A stretch of 23,235 nucleotides of DNA from JAAYBY01 sp964654125. Its GTDB lineage: Bacteria; Bacillota; Clostridia; Saccharofermentanales; UBA5734. The stretch spans positions 1-23,235 of the forward strand of contig CAZZGG010000037.1 of NCBI GenBank assembly GCA_964654125.1, read 5' to 3'. Under the pieces are notes generated by a model. It was not told where the DNA came from, searched no databases, and worked only from the letters and a program-made list of their open reading frames with translations. Positions 1 through 6,478 of this stretch are shown piece after piece. Position numbers and translations under genes: made by a program. Every line of letters begins with the position of its first letter. Within the stretch, counting starts at the first letter, position 1.

Positions 1-16
1 GATAAGGAGGGTTAGT

Positions 17-256
17 ATGTCTAGTGTTCATCACAAGTATTTACCTACCACAACCGAAGATGAAAAGCTGATGTTAAAGGCAATAGGAATAGACACTATA
101 GAGGACTTGTATCAGGACGTGCCTAAAGAATTCCTGTTAGGCCCGAACGATAAACTCGACTTAGTAGGGCCGCACTCCGAGCTGGAAGTTGCTCGTTGGG
201 TAGGATCACTTGGCACAAAACTCGTCGTCCAGCTTACATTTAAAGCCACAATTTGA
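17..256 (+). pseudogene. gcvPA: Glycine dehydrogenase (decarboxylating) subunit 1, N-terminal fragment
   Basis: The first ~60 residues resemble the start of GcvPA, subunit 1 of the two-subunit P-protein of the glycine cleavage system, which decarboxylates glycine with PLP and passes aminomethyl to the H-protein lipoyl group. Visible family features are the YLPTTTEDEKLMLKAIG start, a DLYQDVPKE segment and SELEV. A full GcvPA has about 450 residues; this frame ends after 79, and the last ~12 (from about base 205) look unrelated. The ATG is preceded by a strong AAGGAGGG site, and a TAA at bases 3-5 may end an upstream gene such as gcvH. The tail overlaps the 3' end of the opposite-strand gene, which is also incomplete, so a junction lies near base 200. 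The catalytic part is absent, so this fragment cannot be active. Confidence 0.72.
195..210. other. Probable rearrangement or assembly junction
   Basis: Similarity to GcvPA on the plus strand ends around here, and the minus-strand zinc ribbon loses its last CxxC cysteine at base 206. Two unrelated genes that both break within about 15 bases point to a join between sequences that were not originally adjacent. Whether it is a genomic deletion/inversion or a misassembly cannot be decided from the sequence alone. Confidence 0.55.
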
Positions 257-763
257 ACAAAAGGTAAATGAATCAGCAGTTTTATCTACTTTTTCCAAAT
301 GGTTCCAGCCGGGATGGTAGTACACGGGGTCACCCAGCTTGTAATAGGCATATTTTTCCGCATCATTAGGGAAATGGACACGCCGTTTTTTGCCTGCGGG
401 CCCCTGGACCAAGATAGTGTAGATGGTGTTTTGATCTTTTACTTCAGCTGACTTGTCGATGACCAGGCCAGCCCAGCTGCGTGCCAACAGGCGCCTGGCC
501 TGGACCAGGCTGAAGATTAATAAGTTAAGTCCACCGGCAAAAAGGCCAATCTGCAGGGCTGCTGGATTGTTCATCTTGCTGCTGAACTCCCCATACAAAT
601 AAAAGCAGCCACTGATAAGAAGGGCCAGCCCTGTTCCCAAAGCCAGGGACAGGGCTGCTGCTTGCCTGCGCCGTCTTATTAAGGCCGGCTTGATTGGGTA
701 AGGGTTCTTTTCTTGCTGCAATTTTATTGCCTCTCCTAGTATCAGGCTAAATATTCTATACAT
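206..763 (-). CDS. Membrane protein with C-terminal, apparently truncated zinc ribbon
   Basis: The function is not recognised. The protein has a basic N-terminal region (RRRRQ near residues 31-35), two hydrophobic segments at about 37-57 and 70-90, a soluble domain of about 75 residues resembling DUF3592-type domains (YTILVQGP, a VYYHPG motif), and a C-terminal zinc ribbon start, FCSNCG...EFCAK, that stops just before the expected fourth cysteine. The stop codon TGA stands where a TGC/TGT Cys codon would be expected. This coincides with the breakpoint inferred from the gcvPA fragment on the other strand, so the true protein was probably a little longer. The ATG at 763 has no ribosome binding site. 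A TTG at 721 has GGAGAGG eight bases upstream and is a credible alternative start (171 residues). Confidence 0.6.
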   Translation of the reverse strand: MYRIFSLILGEAIKLQQEKNPYPIKPALIRRRRQAAALSLALGTGLALLISGCFYLYGEFSSKMNNPAALQIGLFAGGLNLLIFSLVQARRLLARSWAGLVIDKSAEVKDQNTIYTILVQGPAGKKRRVHFPNDAEKYAYYKLGDPVYYHPGWNHLEKVDKTADSFTFCSNCGFKCKLDDEFCAK

Positions 764-785
764 AGTAACAAAAAAAGGCCGATAA
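759..785 (+). promoter_or_regulatory. Candidate sigma-D (sigma-28) promoter
   Basis: TACA at 759-762, then 15 bases, then a perfect GCCGATAA at 778-785. The flagellar sigma consensus is TAAA-N15-GCCGATAA, so there is one mismatch in the -35. It would drive the small gene at 874-1242, placing that gene in the motility regulon. The spacer is A-rich, so a chance match is possible. Confidence 0.35.
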
Positions 786-805
786 AAAAAGCTCTGCCAG
801 CTCTC

Positions 806-834
806 TGGTCAGCACCGGCCAGCTTTGCTAAAAT
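806..834 (+). promoter_or_regulatory. Candidate sigma-A promoter with extended -10
   Basis: TGGTCA (806-811), 17 bases, TAAAAT (829-834) preceded by TGC, which makes an extended -10. Transcription would start near 841, about 33 bases before the probable start of the small gene. The -35 matches TTGACA at four of six positions. Confidence 0.45.
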
Positions 835-852
835 GGATGCTAAATAGCAAAG
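823..852. promoter_or_regulatory. Inverted repeat over -10 and start site (operator candidate)
   Basis: CTTTGCTA (823-830) and TAGCAAAG (845-852) are perfect 8-base arms separated by 14 bases. They bracket the -10 and the predicted transcription start. There is no T tract, so a terminator is unlikely; a repressor site is the simpler reading. Confidence 0.4.
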
Positions 853-873
853 TCAGTGAAGAGGTGAATTGTC

Positions 874-1242
874 ATCAAAGAAAAACTAGTTGAACTGATC
901 AAGGCCTACCAGGACGATCAAGCAGGATTGGCTGATATATTTGCTGCTCTGGAAAATTTTGCTGCCTATCATCAGGCTATAATTAAAGAAACTGGCTGCA
1001 GGCTGGTCTATGAGGCCAAAGGCGGCCAGGATTTTTTGCTAAACTATGCCAAGTATGACCGGCTGCGCACAAGTGCCCACGACCAGGCCATTGCCTCTCT
1101 GACAGTGCTCAATAAACTAGCGGAAAAAGCCGGTCTGGGGCTTTTATACAGTTCTATTATCAGTTATGACCAGCCTTTCCGCCGCCAGATAGCCGACCAG
1201 ATCATTATTTTGCTGGATCAGATTGTGGCAATAAGGCTTTAA
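874..1242 (+). CDS. Small helical protein, DUF3232-like, probable non-canonical start
   Basis: About 122 residues if started at ATC 874, or 104 if started at TTG 928. The body looks mostly alpha-helical. The stretch RTSAHDQAIASLTVLNKLAE and the following LLYSS resemble, from memory, the pattern of the DUF3232 family of small Bacillota proteins, whose function is unknown. The frame opens after TGA at 865-867. Its first codons encode a convincing amphipathic helix (KEKLVELIKAYQDD), which would be lost with the TTG start. The only good ribosome binding site is GAGGTG at 861-866, seven bases before ATC 874; ATT 868 is also in frame but closer. No ATG, GTG or TTG occurs in frame before 928, and TTG 928 has no usable site. 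An infC-like rare start, or a base error in the start codon, would explain this. The gene has its own candidate promoters and operator and is followed by a hairpin. Confidence 0.6.
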   Translation: MKEKLVELIKAYQDDQAGLADIFAALENFAAYHQAIIKETGCRLVYEAKGGQDFLLNYAKYDRLRTSAHDQAIASLTVLNKLAEKAGLGLLYSSIISYDQPFRRQIADQIIILLDQIVAIRL

Positions 1243-1244
1243 AC

Positions 1245-1312
1245 TAGCAGCAAGATCAACCAAAAAGCAAAAGATGTGTCTTGCTTGATCTTTTATTAGT
1301 ATACTGCTGCTA
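1245..1312 (+). terminator. Nested hairpin / terminator after the small gene
   Basis: Three nested inverted repeats lie between the stop codon at 1240 and the next gene: TAGCAGC (1245-1251) with GCTGCTA (1306-1312), AAGATC (1252-1257) with GATCTT (1287-1292), and AAGCAA (1265-1270) with TTGCTT (1281-1286). The middle stem runs into TTTTATTA, as in an intrinsic terminator. A TATACT at 1300-1305 could serve as a -10 for the following gene, but no good -35 was found. Confidence 0.5.
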
Positions 1313-1341
1313 AGAAAATCACACAAAACGAGGGCCGGCCC

Positions 1342-2583
1342 ATGCTAAAACGCCGCTATTATTATGTATTTAAATGGCTCAGGCCTTTGTTCAGGCTTTA
1401 CCTGCAAGTATTTTATGCCTTTCAAGGGGTGCGCTACAATGATCTGGACCAGGCAGAACCAGCCCTGATCCTGGCCAACCATAATGGTGCCCTGGATCCT
1501 TTCATGCTGGCTGTCAGCTTTAACCGCCCCATCTTTTTTGTGGCCAGTGACCATATTTTTCGTCTCGGCTGGGTCAGCCAGCTGATCCGTTACCTGGTCA
1601 ATCCTATTCCGATTGTCAAATCACAGCTGGATTTACAATCTTTGCGCCAGATCCGTGAGACCATCAGGGCAGGTGCCCTGGTCGGCCTTTTTCCGGAGGG
1701 CAACCGTTCTTTTACCGGGATCACATCCTATATTCCTCCTTCAACCGGCAAGCTGGTCAAACAGCTCAAGTGTTCTTTAATCCTCTACCGTTTTGATGGT
1801 GGCTACCTGGCCACTCCCAGATGGTCACTCTACCGCCGTAAAGGTTATTTCAAGGGCCAGGTGACCCGGCATCTAACAGCTGTAGAACTGGCTGACCTGT
1901 CAGCGGAGCAAGTCTATCAGCTGATCAAACAAGAGCTTCATGTTGATGCCTTTGCTGACCAGCAAAAATATATGTCTGATTACCGGGGCCGCCGCCTGGC
2001 TGAAGCTCTGGAAAGGGTGCTCTTCGTCTGCCCCAACTGCCGTCAGCTGGCCTGCTTAAAAAGCCAGGCTGATCTTTTTTGCTGCCAGAACTGCAGTTAC
2101 AGTGTGCGCTACCAAAAAAACGGCTTTTTCCAGCAAGTGGATGAGGTCACATTAAAAGACAATTTCCTAGATAGTGTTGCAGCCTGGGACAACTGGCAAA
2201 GGCAGGTCCTGCCCAGTCTGCTTTTTGCGGAGGGCCAGCTGGACCTGAGCGGACAAAAAGCTCTCTTTTTGGATCAGGAGCAAACCTTGATTTTGACTGA
2301 AAGAGCCCGTCGCTCCCAGGTGCTCAGTCAGGGTACATTAGCCCTCTACTCGGACAGGCTCCTGTTTATAGACAGTAAGGACAGCAGTTCATATAATTTC
2401 CCCTTACCAGTCCTCAGCCGGCTCATTGTCCACGGTCCCCAGACCTTACAATTTACCAGTACAGACAACAAAGTCTATGAAGTGCGCAGTCGCAAGATAA
2501 GATCGGCCTATAAATACCTGCTGGTGTTTGCTCTCCTGCAACAACAGCGCAAAGGAGAAGAATATGGATTTTACGGCATCTAA
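1342..2583 (+). CDS. 1-acyl-glycerol-3-phosphate acyltransferase-like protein with zinc ribbon and PH-like domain
   Basis: The N-terminal half is a PlsC-type (LPLAT) acyltransferase. Motif I is NHNGALD at residues 46-52, with the catalytic His47 and Asp52, and motif III is FPEGNRS at 117-123. Such enzymes acylate lysophosphatidic acid or related lysolipids at the cytoplasmic membrane. At 413 residues it is much longer than a plain PlsC (about 200-250). A zinc ribbon follows, with Cys230/Cys233 and Cys248/Cys251. Residues ~330-395 contain alternating strands (TLALYSDRLLFID, then FPLPVLSRLIVHG) and look like a GRAM/PH-type fold, which may bind lipid. The ATG has GAGGG seven bases upstream. The gene overlaps the symporter gene downstream by 20 bases, so the two are probably co-transcribed. 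The acyltransferase call is firm; the exact substrate and the role of the C-terminal half are unknown. Confidence 0.82.
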   Translation: MLKRRYYYVFKWLRPLFRLYLQVFYAFQGVRYNDLDQAEPALILANHNGALDPFMLAVSFNRPIFFVASDHIFRLGWVSQLIRYLVNPIPIVKSQLDLQSLRQIRETIRAGALVGLFPEGNRSFTGITSYIPPSTGKLVKQLKCSLILYRFDGGYLATPRWSLYRRKGYFKGQVTRHLTAVELADLSAEQVYQLIKQELHVDAFADQQKYMSDYRGRRLAEALERVLFVCPNCRQLACLKSQADLFCCQNCSYSVRYQKNGFFQQVDEVTLKDNFLDSVAAWDNWQRQVLPSLLFAEGQLDLSGQKALFLDQEQTLILTERARRSQVLSQGTLALYSDRLLFIDSKDSSSYNFPLPVLSRLIVHGPQTLQFTSTDNKVYEVRSRKIRSAYKYLLVFALLQQQRKGEEYGFYGI

Positions 2584-3964
2584 CACCAGCCTTTGGCATG
2601 GCCTGATCCAGATTGGTTTTTTAAGCCTGATGATTTTATTAGGCAACTTGCTCCGGCGCAAAGTGAAGCTCTTGCGCATATCATTATTGCCTACAGCTGT
2701 CATAGGTGGTTTTGCCGGTCTGGCCCTGCGCCAGTTGGGCTGGCTGCCCCTCAGCGAAACATTTCTGGAGAGCCTGACCTATCACATGACCGGGATCGGC
2801 TTTATTGCCCTTTCCTTGCGGGCGCCAGCCCGCAGCGAAAGAGAACGCAGCAAGTCTTTGGCCCGGGATGGCTTTAACAGCGGTGCTTTTATTGTCAGCA
2901 ATTACCTGCTCCAGGGAGTTGTTGGCATAATTGTCATGGTTCTGCTCAGCCTAGCTCTTAAACCGGATCTATTCCGGGCTGCCGGCCTTATCCTGCCCAT
3001 GGGCTTTGGCCAGGGGCCAGGTCAGGCCTTCAGCGTCGGCAACACCTATGAAAGCACCTTTGGTTTTAAGGGGGGCGCCGCCTTTGGCCTGGCTATCGCC
3101 ACCATGGGCATGCTCTGGGCCAGTGTGGGCGGCATAATTTACCTTAATATCCTAGCCCGGCAAAAACGCCGCCAGGTTGACCAGGCCGAACAGCTGTTGA
3201 TCGACCGCAGCCAGGAACCGATCGGCGATGCAGATGAGATCCCCTTGACCGAGGCAGTGGATAAGTCAACCATCCAGCTGTCCCTAGTCCTTTTTGTCTA
3301 TCTGGCCACTTATGGTGTGGCTTGGGGCTTGACCCAAATCCTGACTAAAACACCAGCTCTGGCCGGCTTGGCCGCATCCATTGTACCCTTGATCTGGGGC
3401 TTTAATTTCCTGATCGGCTCAAGCCTGGCCCTGGCCCTGCGCGGCGGCCTGGCCGGCCTGCGCAAGATCAAGCTGATGCGAAGAAAGTATACCAATAACT
3501 ATTTGCTCAACCGCATCTCCGGCACAGCCTTTGACCTGATGATTGCCGCCAGTATCTGTGCCATCAATATTGATGACTTAAAAGAGCTCTGGTTGCCCTT
3601 TGTTGTTATAACTACAATAGGCGGTTTTGTCACCTTGTTTTATATCAAGTGGATGGCTAAAAAAATCTATCCCGATTATTACCTGGAAGGGATGCTGGCC
3701 ATGTATGGCATGATGACAGGTACGGTCAGCACTGGTATCTTGCTTTTACGCGAAGTAGATCCGGCTTTTAAGACACCGGCATCCAATAACCTGGTTGTAG
3801 GCAGTTCAGTGGCGATTGTACTGGGCTTTCCCATGCTGTTGATGATCGGCCTGGCTCCCCAGTCCAGCCAGTTACTCTGGCTGACCCTGGCTCTGGCCAC
3901 AGCCTATCTTCTAGCTTTAAATATCCTGCTCTACCGCAACAGGCCTAAAAAAGCTAAAGATTGA
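2564..3964 (+). CDS. gltS: Sodium/glutamate symporter family protein (GltS-like)
   Basis: A polytopic membrane protein of 466 residues with about ten or more hydrophobic segments. The LPMGFGQGPGQAFSVGN stretch (about residues 144-160) fits the conserved re-entrant glycine-rich loop of the GltS family, which imports glutamate with sodium. A second inverted half follows a polar linker at about 205-235, with a comparable glycine/threonine-rich loop at MYGMMTGTVSTG. This inverted duplication is typical of the family. It is longer than E. coli GltS (about 400 residues), as are several Bacillota relatives, so the substrate may differ. The ATG at 2564 has AAAGGAGAAGAAT directly upstream and is preferred over an in-frame codon at 2528 inside the acyltransferase gene. 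The last 11 bases overlap the 3' end of fliY on the other strand, with no terminator between. Confidence 0.8.
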   Translation: MDFTASNTSLWHGLIQIGFLSLMILLGNLLRRKVKLLRISLLPTAVIGGFAGLALRQLGWLPLSETFLESLTYHMTGIGFIALSLRAPARSERERSKSLARDGFNSGAFIVSNYLLQGVVGIIVMVLLSLALKPDLFRAAGLILPMGFGQGPGQAFSVGNTYESTFGFKGGAAFGLAIATMGMLWASVGGIIYLNILARQKRRQVDQAEQLLIDRSQEPIGDADEIPLTEAVDKSTIQLSLVLFVYLATYGVAWGLTQILTKTPALAGLAASIVPLIWGFNFLIGSSLALALRGGLAGLRKIKLMRRKYTNNYLLNRISGTAFDLMIAASICAINIDDLKELWLPFVVITTIGGFVTLFYIKWMAKKIYPDYYLEGMLAMYGMMTGTVSTGILLLREVDPAFKTPASNNLVVGSSVAIVLGFPMLLMIGLAPQSSQLLWLTLALATAYLLALNILLYRNRPKKAKD

Positions 3965-5063
3965 AGCTGCCCTTTTTGTCAATTATTTCCGTGACCCTGA
4001 CGCCATAGCTGTCATCGATCACGACAACTTCACCCTTGGCAAAGAGCTTGCCGTTGACCAGCACATCGACCATTTCACCAGCCAGGCGGTCCAGGACGAT
4101 GACTGAGCCCATCTTGAGGGCCAGGATCTCCTTGATGCTTTTCTTGCTCTTGCCCAGCTCAACTGTCACGTTGAGCGGCACGTCCATGATCAGGTCAATA
4201 TTGTCCCGCCCGGCCAGGCCTCTAGTGCTGGTGGCCGGATCGGCCTCCTCGGCAAAGTCCTGGTATTGGACCGTGCTCACCTCAACTTTATAATTATGGC
4301 TCGGCTGGACTGGCGCTGGCGGCGCTACAGGAGTAGCTGGGGGCGCAGCTGGTGGCGGCGGCGGAGGAGGAGTTGCAGCAACTGGTGGCGGTGCTGGAGC
4401 AGGCTCTGCTTCACCCATCAGGGTCCGGACCAGCTCCACACCAAAGTCATAAGGCAGGATCTGCATGATCTCGCTGCCTAAAAGGCCTTCGATTTCCATG
4501 GAAAAACTCGTCTTGATAAAAGCTTCCTGCAGAGAGAGGATATTATCCAGATTATCGTCATCCATGAGGATTTCTTTGACTGTGGGCGGGGCTATCAGGA
4601 CCGGGATGCCTAAAATATTGGCCAGGGAGGTGGCAGATGCGCCCACCATCTGGTTCATGACTTCACTCAGAGCGCTCAGGTAAAGAGCTTCCAGATCATT
4701 ATCCGAGCTCATGCTGCCATCGCCGCCCATGAGCAGGTCGGTGATTAAAAGAGCGTCTTCCTGCTTGAGTAAAAAGACATTCTGGCCGAAAATACCTTCA
4801 GTATAGGCCACTTCCACAGCCACATAGGGCCTTTTATAGACGCCCAGCTGGTTGGCTGATGTGCAGACACTGACCTGTGGGGTTGTGATATTGACCCGCC
4901 GGTCCAGCAAAGTGCTGAGTGCGGTGGCAGAAGCTCCCATACAGATATTGCCGATTTCACCCAGGGTATCTATTTCAATTGCAGAAAGTTGCCATCGCTG
5001 CGTAGCGCCTGCAGCGTTATTCATGTCCTGCAAAACATCCTTCTGGCCTGCCATATCATTCAT
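3954..5063 (-). CDS. fliY: Flagellar motor switch phosphatase FliY
   Basis: FliY joins a CheC-type CheY-P phosphatase to a FliN/SpoA C-ring domain. Two phosphatase half-sites of the E-x2-N type are intact (EIGN about residues 36-39 and EVMN about 134-137). A long proline/alanine linker follows at about 219-255, with a run of seven prolines. The C-terminal FliN domain (about 287-367) contains VPLNVTVELG, ILALKMGSVI and GEVVVIDDSYGVRVTEI. It sits in the switch complex with FliM and FliG. Bacillus subtilis FliY begins with an LSQDEIDALL-like CheY-P docking peptide; none is visible here. The start at ATG 5063 has AAGGAG ten bases upstream; an in-frame ATG at 5072 lies too close to that site. It overlaps the end of fliM by eight bases, suggesting translational coupling. 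It is the last gene of the leftward operon; cheY and fliO-R do not follow. Confidence 0.93.
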   Translation of the reverse strand: MNDMAGQKDVLQDMNNAAGATQRWQLSAIEIDTLGEIGNICMGASATALSTLLDRRVNITTPQVSVCTSANQLGVYKRPYVAVEVAYTEGIFGQNVFLLKQEDALLITDLLMGGDGSMSSDNDLEALYLSALSEVMNQMVGASATSLANILGIPVLIAPPTVKEILMDDDNLDNILSLQEAFIKTSFSMEIEGLLGSEIMQILPYDFGVELVRTLMGEAEPAPAPPPVAATPPPPPPPAAPPATPVAPPAPVQPSHNYKVEVSTVQYQDFAEEADPATSTRGLAGRDNIDLIMDVPLNVTVELGKSKKSIKEILALKMGSVIVLDRLAGEMVDVLVNGKLFAKGEVVVIDDSYGVRVTEIIDKKGSFNL

Positions 5064-6051
5064 CAGCTTCATTCTCCTTCAAAATATCTGATATCCGCAC
5101 AGCATAGCGGGACTTGTGCCTGCCGATTGCGGCTTTGAATTTGGGCATATGTTCCACCAGCACAGTGACGGGCTTGTTAACCGTATGGTCAACCCGGATC
5201 ACATCACCGACCTGCAGGTTGATGATGTCCTGGACTGTGCCTACTGTATCATCAAAAATAGCATGTAGTGTCAGCTGGATATCGCTCAGCTTGGGGGCCA
5301 TGTCCAGATCGTCTTGTTCCTGATTATTCTGGCCGCTGGTCTCCTGGTAAAGGGTCTGCATATTGAGCTGTTTCAAAATAGGCTGGACAGCTACATGGGG
5401 AATGCACAAATTCATCAGGTCGGAGACCTGGCCGATTTTGACATTCAAGGTGACTATGACGATCGGTTCATTGGCTGCAATAATCTGGGTATACTGGGCA
5501 CTGGTCTCAACCCTGTCCAGGGTGGCCCGGACCCTGATCACTTTTTCCCAGGACTCATCCATCAGTTCAATGATCTGCTGGCTGATCCGGCGCAAGACAG
5601 AAAGCTCTATCTCTGTAAAGCTTTTACTGGTGTCAGTAAAGTCACCTGTGCCGCCAAAAAGACGGCTGATCATTTCATAGGCGATGACCGGTGTGATCTC
5701 TAGAAGTGAATTGCCCTGTAAAGGCGGCATGCTGATAATGGAGAGGATAACCGGTGAGGGGATGGAGTTACTGAATTCAGCAAAGGTCTGCTCTTCAATG
5801 GAGACAACTTCTGCCTCGCTCATCACCCGCAAGGTGGCTGAAAGATAAGAGGAGAGCTGATTGGCAAAGTTCTCGTAAATAAATTCGAGCATACGAATAT
5901 GCTCTTTGGCAAACTTATTGGCTGTGCGGAAATTGTACTCCCTGACCTGGCCTAAAACTTCCTCCTCGGGCTCCTTTTCCGGTTCATCCACGCCGGCTGC
6001 CAGAGCACTGAGTAATTCATCTATCTCATTTTGCGATAAAATCTCGGCCAA
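5056..6051 (-). CDS. fliM: Flagellar motor switch protein FliM
   Basis: The 331-residue protein has the usual FliM length. It starts with the CheY-P binding peptide, LSQNEIDELL at residues 6-15. The middle CheC-like domain contains SIPSPVILSIISMPPLQGNSLLEI and FGGTGDF, matching the FliG-binding GGxG region. A C-terminal SpoA/FliN domain starts near residue 250 (DIQLTLHAIF, VGDVIRVD). FliM links FliG in the rotor to FliY in the C-ring and passes on the CheY-P signal. The start is TTG at 6051 (next codons encode AEILSQN) with a GGGGG stretch nine bases upstream; no in-frame ATG is available. It follows fliL after 26 bases. Confidence 0.96.
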   Translation of the reverse strand: MAEILSQNEIDELLSALAAGVDEPEKEPEEEVLGQVREYNFRTANKFAKEHIRMLEFIYENFANQLSSYLSATLRVMSEAEVVSIEEQTFAEFSNSIPSPVILSIISMPPLQGNSLLEITPVIAYEMISRLFGGTGDFTDTSKSFTEIELSVLRRISQQIIELMDESWEKVIRVRATLDRVETSAQYTQIIAANEPIVIVTLNVKIGQVSDLMNLCIPHVAVQPILKQLNMQTLYQETSGQNNQEQDDLDMAPKLSDIQLTLHAIFDDTVGTVQDIINLQVGDVIRVDHTVNKPVTVLVEHMPKFKAAIGRHKSRYAVRISDILKENEADE

Positions 6052-6077
6052 ATAATCATTCCCCCGCTGCTTGCCGC

Positions 6078-6467
6078 CTACTGCAAGATAAAATCATTAA
6101 AGTAGATAGTTGTGATGTAATCAATAGCCAGGCTGTTTTCTAGCTGGTTGGTTATTTCCCGGCGTAGAGCATCCTGGATATCAGTTGCACGCAATTCTTC
6201 CTCTGTCTTGTCCCTTAGAACAAAGACTATCACATCCCGGATGACATGTGTATGCTTTATTAAAAATTCTTCCATGTCATCGCGCTCTAAAGCCAGGACA
6301 ATTGTTGTTTTGAGCAGTTTTTGGCTATCCTTAACATTGGTTATAAAATAATCACCCGGCACATAAAACGAGGGAGTGGGCGGGGCAGGCGGTTTGAAAA
6401 AGAACCAGTAGACAGCGCCTGCCACTAATAAAACTGCCACACCAATGATAATCAGCTTCTTGACCAA
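6078..6467 (-). CDS. fliL: Flagellar basal body-associated protein FliL
   Basis: A 129-residue single-pass protein: a short positive N-terminus, one membrane helix (LIIIGVAVLLVAGAVYWFFF, about residues 5-24), a proline-rich neck (KPPAPPTP) and the periplasm-side FliL domain. This fits FliL, which rings the stator and supports torque at high load. Family features are a Y-x-PGDYFITNVKD-like start of the domain, two strands with LKTTIVLALE, and a final helix with ITNQLENSL. It starts at TTG 6467, with GAGG eight bases upstream, only 11 bases after motB. This position next to motB fits a stator role. Confidence 0.92.
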   Translation of the reverse strand: MVKKLIIIGVAVLLVAGAVYWFFFKPPAPPTPSFYVPGDYFITNVKDSQKLLKTTIVLALERDDMEEFLIKHTHVIRDVIVFVLRDKTEEELRATDIQDALRREITNQLENSLAIDYITTIYFNDFILQ

Positions 6468-6478
6468 AGTAAATTACC

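Noticed and set aside
785..806. Minus-strand AGAGCT-AGCTTTTTTT hairpin as a terminator
   Set aside because: Short stem with a wobble and a competing CCAG/CTGG fold; no minus-strand gene lies upstream.
4036..4681. Several open frames antisense to fliY
   Set aside because: Shadow frames caused by the codon and proline-linker composition of fliY; no ribosome sites and no protein-like features.
5314..5703. 129-codon open frame antisense to fliM
   Set aside because: It lies wholly within fliM, whose family match is clear along its length; no independent support.
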